A program made the translations under genes and the position numbers. A stretch of 8,426 bases of DNA from Deltaproteobacteria bacterium (GTDB lineage Bacteria; Desulfobacterota; Anaeroferrophillalia; Anaeroferrophillales; Tharpellaceae): positions 1 through 8,426 of the forward strand of contig DAOVTG010000101.1 of assembly GCA_030633185.1 (NCBI GenBank). Reading direction: 5' to 3'. Within the stretch, counting starts at the first letter, position 1; each line of letters starts with the position of its first letter. Positions 7,022 to 8,426 of this stretch are shown in pieces. Under the pieces are notes generated by a model. That model was not told the origin of the DNA and searched no databases. It saw nothing but the letters and a program-made list of their open reading frames with translations.

Positions 7022-8113
7022 TCACTCAACCAGTCTTTCAACCCATAATTCAAAAGTTCTATCTGGGATAAAATAGCCGTCATCCTCCTTATCTATCAAC
7101 TCTTTTTTAAAAAGTGATTCGACGGATGATTGAAGTGTCTGTTTTTTTATGGTGTACTCATTTAAGACACTGCTGGCAAAAAAACCTTTTTTATATTTAC
7201 CAACTATTTTTAAAGCTGTTTTCTGGTTATTGTTAAGTGTGTCGAAAACAATTTTATAGCTCGAATCTTTTGAATTTATTATCTCTTTAAGCGATTCATC
7301 TATTTGGGTTTTCGTTACAGCCCCCCTTTTCTGGATATACAACAGATGTAAAATATGCTGTATCATCTTTGTTTCACCATCACTTTTTTCGTAGATGTAA
7401 GAGATTAACTTTTCATCAATATTTAAGAATCTTGATGAATAATCACATATATCATCTATCTGTAAAGGTTGCAGTTCGAAATGGGTTGCTAATTCATACA
7501 GGGGTGCTTTGTATGCAAAAAGTGAGGTGAGCAGATGTCTTTTTGATCCTAAAAAGACAAAAGAGATATTTTTTCTTTGCTGTATATACTTTCGCAACAG
7601 TGAATCAAGTTTTACATCCTTTATGGCTGCTATTTGCTGAAATTCATCTATGGCCAATATGATTGGTTGTTTTTTACTCAACTGATCCAAAGTGTAAAAA
7701 AAATCATCCATCATCTCTTCAAATGACAGTGTCGCAACAATCGGCTTTATAGAGTATTCCAGTGTCTTTGTATCTATGGTCGGCTCTACTCTTACCCTTT
7801 TGAAAAAAGATGTTAAATTTTTTACAGCACTCTTGAGGTCGATTTTTTGAGCGTTCGATAATGCTTTGAGTAAAGATTTTGCAAAATCCTCTTTTGAGGT
7901 TATATCAAATATGTCAACATATATAGAAAGGTGATTATCTTGATGAGTTTCCAGGAAATAATTTATTAAAGAGCTTTTCCCCATCCTTCTTTTTGAGTGA
8001 ATGAGAAGGTTATTTGAATATTGAACAATTTTCGCTATTCTTTCCAGTTCCTCGTCCCTCCCGAAGAACAGTTCATTTGTTGACAGGCTATCATAAGGAA
8101 ACGGTGAACTCAT
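7022..8113 (-). CDS. AAA ATPase of the COG1672/ATPase_2 type, function unknown
   Basis: This P-loop NTPase has 363 residues counted from the ATG at 8113. The N-terminal FFGRDEEL (16-23) is typical of this family. The Walker A is SKRRMGKSS (40-48), with Ser in place of the first Gly, which I recall as common in this group. YVDIFDITS (65-73), Walker B IILAIDEF (151-158, Asp156/Glu157) and a sensor-like FVFLGSKRH (185-193) follow. The remainder is helical with a probable winged-helix domain (about 285-363) that could bind DNA. No membrane segment is evident. The frame stays open upstream to a TTG at 8182, but that TTG is part of the promoter -35 box. ATG 8113, with GAAGGGG eight bases ahead, is therefore the chosen start. 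The gene is visibly richer in A+T than its neighbours, lies opposite to them and has no partner gene in view, suggesting horizontal acquisition. Family members are common in archaea and mobile regions; the biological role is not established and I do not assign one. Confidence 0.85.
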   Translation of the reverse strand: MSSPFPYDSLSTNELFFGRDEELERIAKIVQYSNNLLIHSKRRMGKSSLINYFLETHQDNHLSIYVDIFDITSKEDFAKSLLKALSNAQKIDLKSAVKNLTSFFKRVRVEPTIDTKTLEYSIKPIVATLSFEEMMDDFFYTLDQLSKKQPIILAIDEFQQIAAIKDVKLDSLLRKYIQQRKNISFVFLGSKRHLLTSLFAYKAPLYELATHFELQPLQIDDICDYSSRFLNIDEKLISYIYEKSDGETKMIQHILHLLYIQKRGAVTKTQIDESLKEIINSKDSSYKIVFDTLNNNQKTALKIVGKYKKGFFASSVLNEYTIKKQTLQSSVESLFKKELIDKEDDGYFIPDRTFELWVERLVE

Positions 8114-8130
8114 AACATCTACCCCTTCTT

Positions 8131-8160
8131 GGTATCCACTGAAAGATACCTTCAGTATCC
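8131..8160. promoter_or_regulatory. Candidate operator: alternating GGTATC/GATACC half-sites
   Basis: GGTATC (8131-8136) and GATACC (8145-8150) form a 6-bp inverted repeat with an 8-bp spacer. GATAC (8145-8149) and GTATC (8155-8159) form a second one with a 5-bp spacer, and CTGAA/TTCAG (8139-8143, 8151-8155) lies between. Together they cover the -10 box and the predicted transcription start of the ATPase gene, where a repressor would act. A further GATACC lies at 8204-8209. The binding protein is unknown; autoregulation by the ATPase's own winged-helix region is possible but only inferred. Confidence 0.45.
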
Positions 8161-8182
8161 CATAATAATTAAGCCGTGTCAA
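8154..8182 (-). promoter_or_regulatory. Sigma70-type promoter of the ATPase gene
   Basis: Read on the minus strand, a perfect TTGACA (-35, at 8182-8177) is followed after exactly 17 bp by GATACT (-10, at 8159-8154), which matches four of six consensus positions including the key A2 and T6. Transcription would start near 8147, giving a leader of about 34 nt before ATG 8113 with a GAAGGGG binding site (8128-8122). This arrangement also argues against the upstream TTG as a start codon. Confidence 0.65.
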
Positions 8183-8211
8183 TACTAAAAGTACCTACAA
8201 CAAGATACCAG

Positions 8212-8291
8212 CTAGGAGGCTGTCCGAAAATAGAAATTTTTCTCAGATCAAGGCATTTTTTGACAATAAGCACAGGCATACACCCAGTATT
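8212..8291. mobile_element. Element B, second copy, truncated at the apex
   Basis: This is a direct repeat of 5683-5762. The two align without gaps over 80 bp with six mismatches (GTT versus AAA near the start, one T/C, and TT versus CC by the apex). The left terminus CTAGGAGGCTGTCCGAAAA is identical. After 8291 similarity stops, and the right arm with its CCTCCTAG end is absent from the rest of the window. The copy is therefore deleted or interrupted at the hairpin apex. Confidence 0.85.
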
Positions 8292-8426
8292 TTGCAGTGT
8301 TGTCCGGTTAGGAATTTGCTTGTAAAAAAATATGAAAATAATATGAAAATAATATGGAAAAAATGTCATTTTTTACTTGACATTTAAGTAATGGTGTGGG
8401 CGCGATTTTGACTGTAATATCAACTA
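8292..8426. other. AT-rich non-coding stretch after truncated element B, possible start of another mobile element
   Basis: No convincing gene is present. The sequence holds three 11-bp tandem units (AATATGAAAAT twice, then AATATGGAAAA, 8329-8361). Two overlapping inverted repeats follow: AAATGTCA/TGACATTT (8361-8368 and 8378-8385) and TTACTT/AAGTAA (8373-8378 and 8386-8391). A TTGACA lies at 8377-8382, but I see no good -10 at the right distance. Because it replaces the right arm of element B, it may be the left end of an inserted element whose transposase lies beyond the window. That is inference. Confidence 0.4.
8329..8361. repeat. 11-bp tandem repeat, three units
   Basis: AATATGAAAAT occurs at 8329-8339 and 8340-8350, followed by the variant AATATGGAAAA at 8351-8361. 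A period of 11 bp, about one helical turn, with phased A-tracts suggests bent DNA or iterated protein-binding sites. Confidence 0.7.

Noticed and set aside
8114..8182. Longer ATPase reading frame starting at TTG 8182
   Set aside because: The TTG is the beginning of the TTGACA -35 box of a good promoter. ATG 8113 has a ribosome binding site and is followed directly by family-like sequence.
5631..8369. Minus-strand open frames at 5631-5819 and 8169-8369 sharing the peptide PVLIVKKCLDLRK
   Set aside because: The shared peptide is simply the translation of the two copies of element B. There is no ribosome binding site or coding signal, and the frames run through palindromic DNA.
8377..8420. Promoter based on TTGACA at 8377-8382 reading rightward
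   Set aside because: No acceptable -10 hexamer lies 16-18 bp downstream; the sequence there is GCGCGA. The TTGACA falls within the inverted repeats.
7004..8426. CRISPR array or tRNA/attachment site near the AT-rich segment
   Set aside because: I found no regularly spaced repeats of CRISPR size and no tRNA-like cloverleaf or integrase gene. The repeats present are terminal inverted repeats and short tandem units.

Overview
The window looks like a chromosomal segment from a Gram-negative anaerobe of the Desulfobacterota (Geobacter/Desulfuromonas/Desulfobulbus-like 'deltaproteobacteria'). The reasons are the gene order glycyl-tRNA synthetase beta - pyruvate,phosphate dikinase - HhH-GPD DNA glycosylase, the moderate GC, and two palindromic repeat types of a style I associate with that group. 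The assignment is by recall of family and synteny, not by a search.

Left part (1-5491, + strand): a compact, probably co-transcribed housekeeping run. It holds the last codons of an upstream gene (possibly glyQ), glyS (72-2135), ppdK (2153-4810) and a COG2231-like endonuclease III relative (4826-5491). Gaps are only 15-32 bp. A perfect 12-bp inverted repeat overlaps the last codons of glyS just before the ppdK ribosome binding site. The DNA glycosylase ends inside the terminal repeat of a palindromic element, which supplies its last codons and stop. It keeps three of the four cysteines expected for the iron-sulfur cluster.

Middle (5482-5827): no genes, but two different MITE-like palindromic elements only 8 bp apart. 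Element A is 193 bp with imperfect ~30-bp ends and a perfect 16-bp internal palindrome. Element B is 145 bp with CTAGGAGG...CCTCCTAG ends and a near-continuous imperfect palindrome. Element B stops exactly where the ribosome binding site of the next gene begins. That gene (5840-7003, +) encodes a diguanylate cyclase: a coiled coil, a DUF484/GAF-like sensor domain, and a GGDEF domain with intact active site and RxxD inhibitory site.

Right part (7004-8426): a visibly AT-rich, probably acquired segment. It carries one convergent gene (8113-7022, -) for a COG1672/ATPase_2-type AAA ATPase. Its promoter is well formed (TTGACA, 17-bp spacer, GATACT) and overlain by alternating GGTATC/GATACC half-sites that look like an operator. 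Beyond it is a second copy of element B, 92-93% identical over its first 80 bp but cut off near the hairpin apex. It is replaced there by AT-rich DNA with an 11-bp tandem repeat and nested inverted repeats, possibly the start of another mobile element running off the window.

The housekeeping genes serve translation, the PEP/pyruvate node and base-excision repair. The cyclase makes c-di-GMP. I see no clear multi-gene novel system. The most interesting signals are the repeat-driven remodelling of gene ends and leaders, and the self-contained ATPase cassette with its putative operator, lying between two copies of the same repeat.
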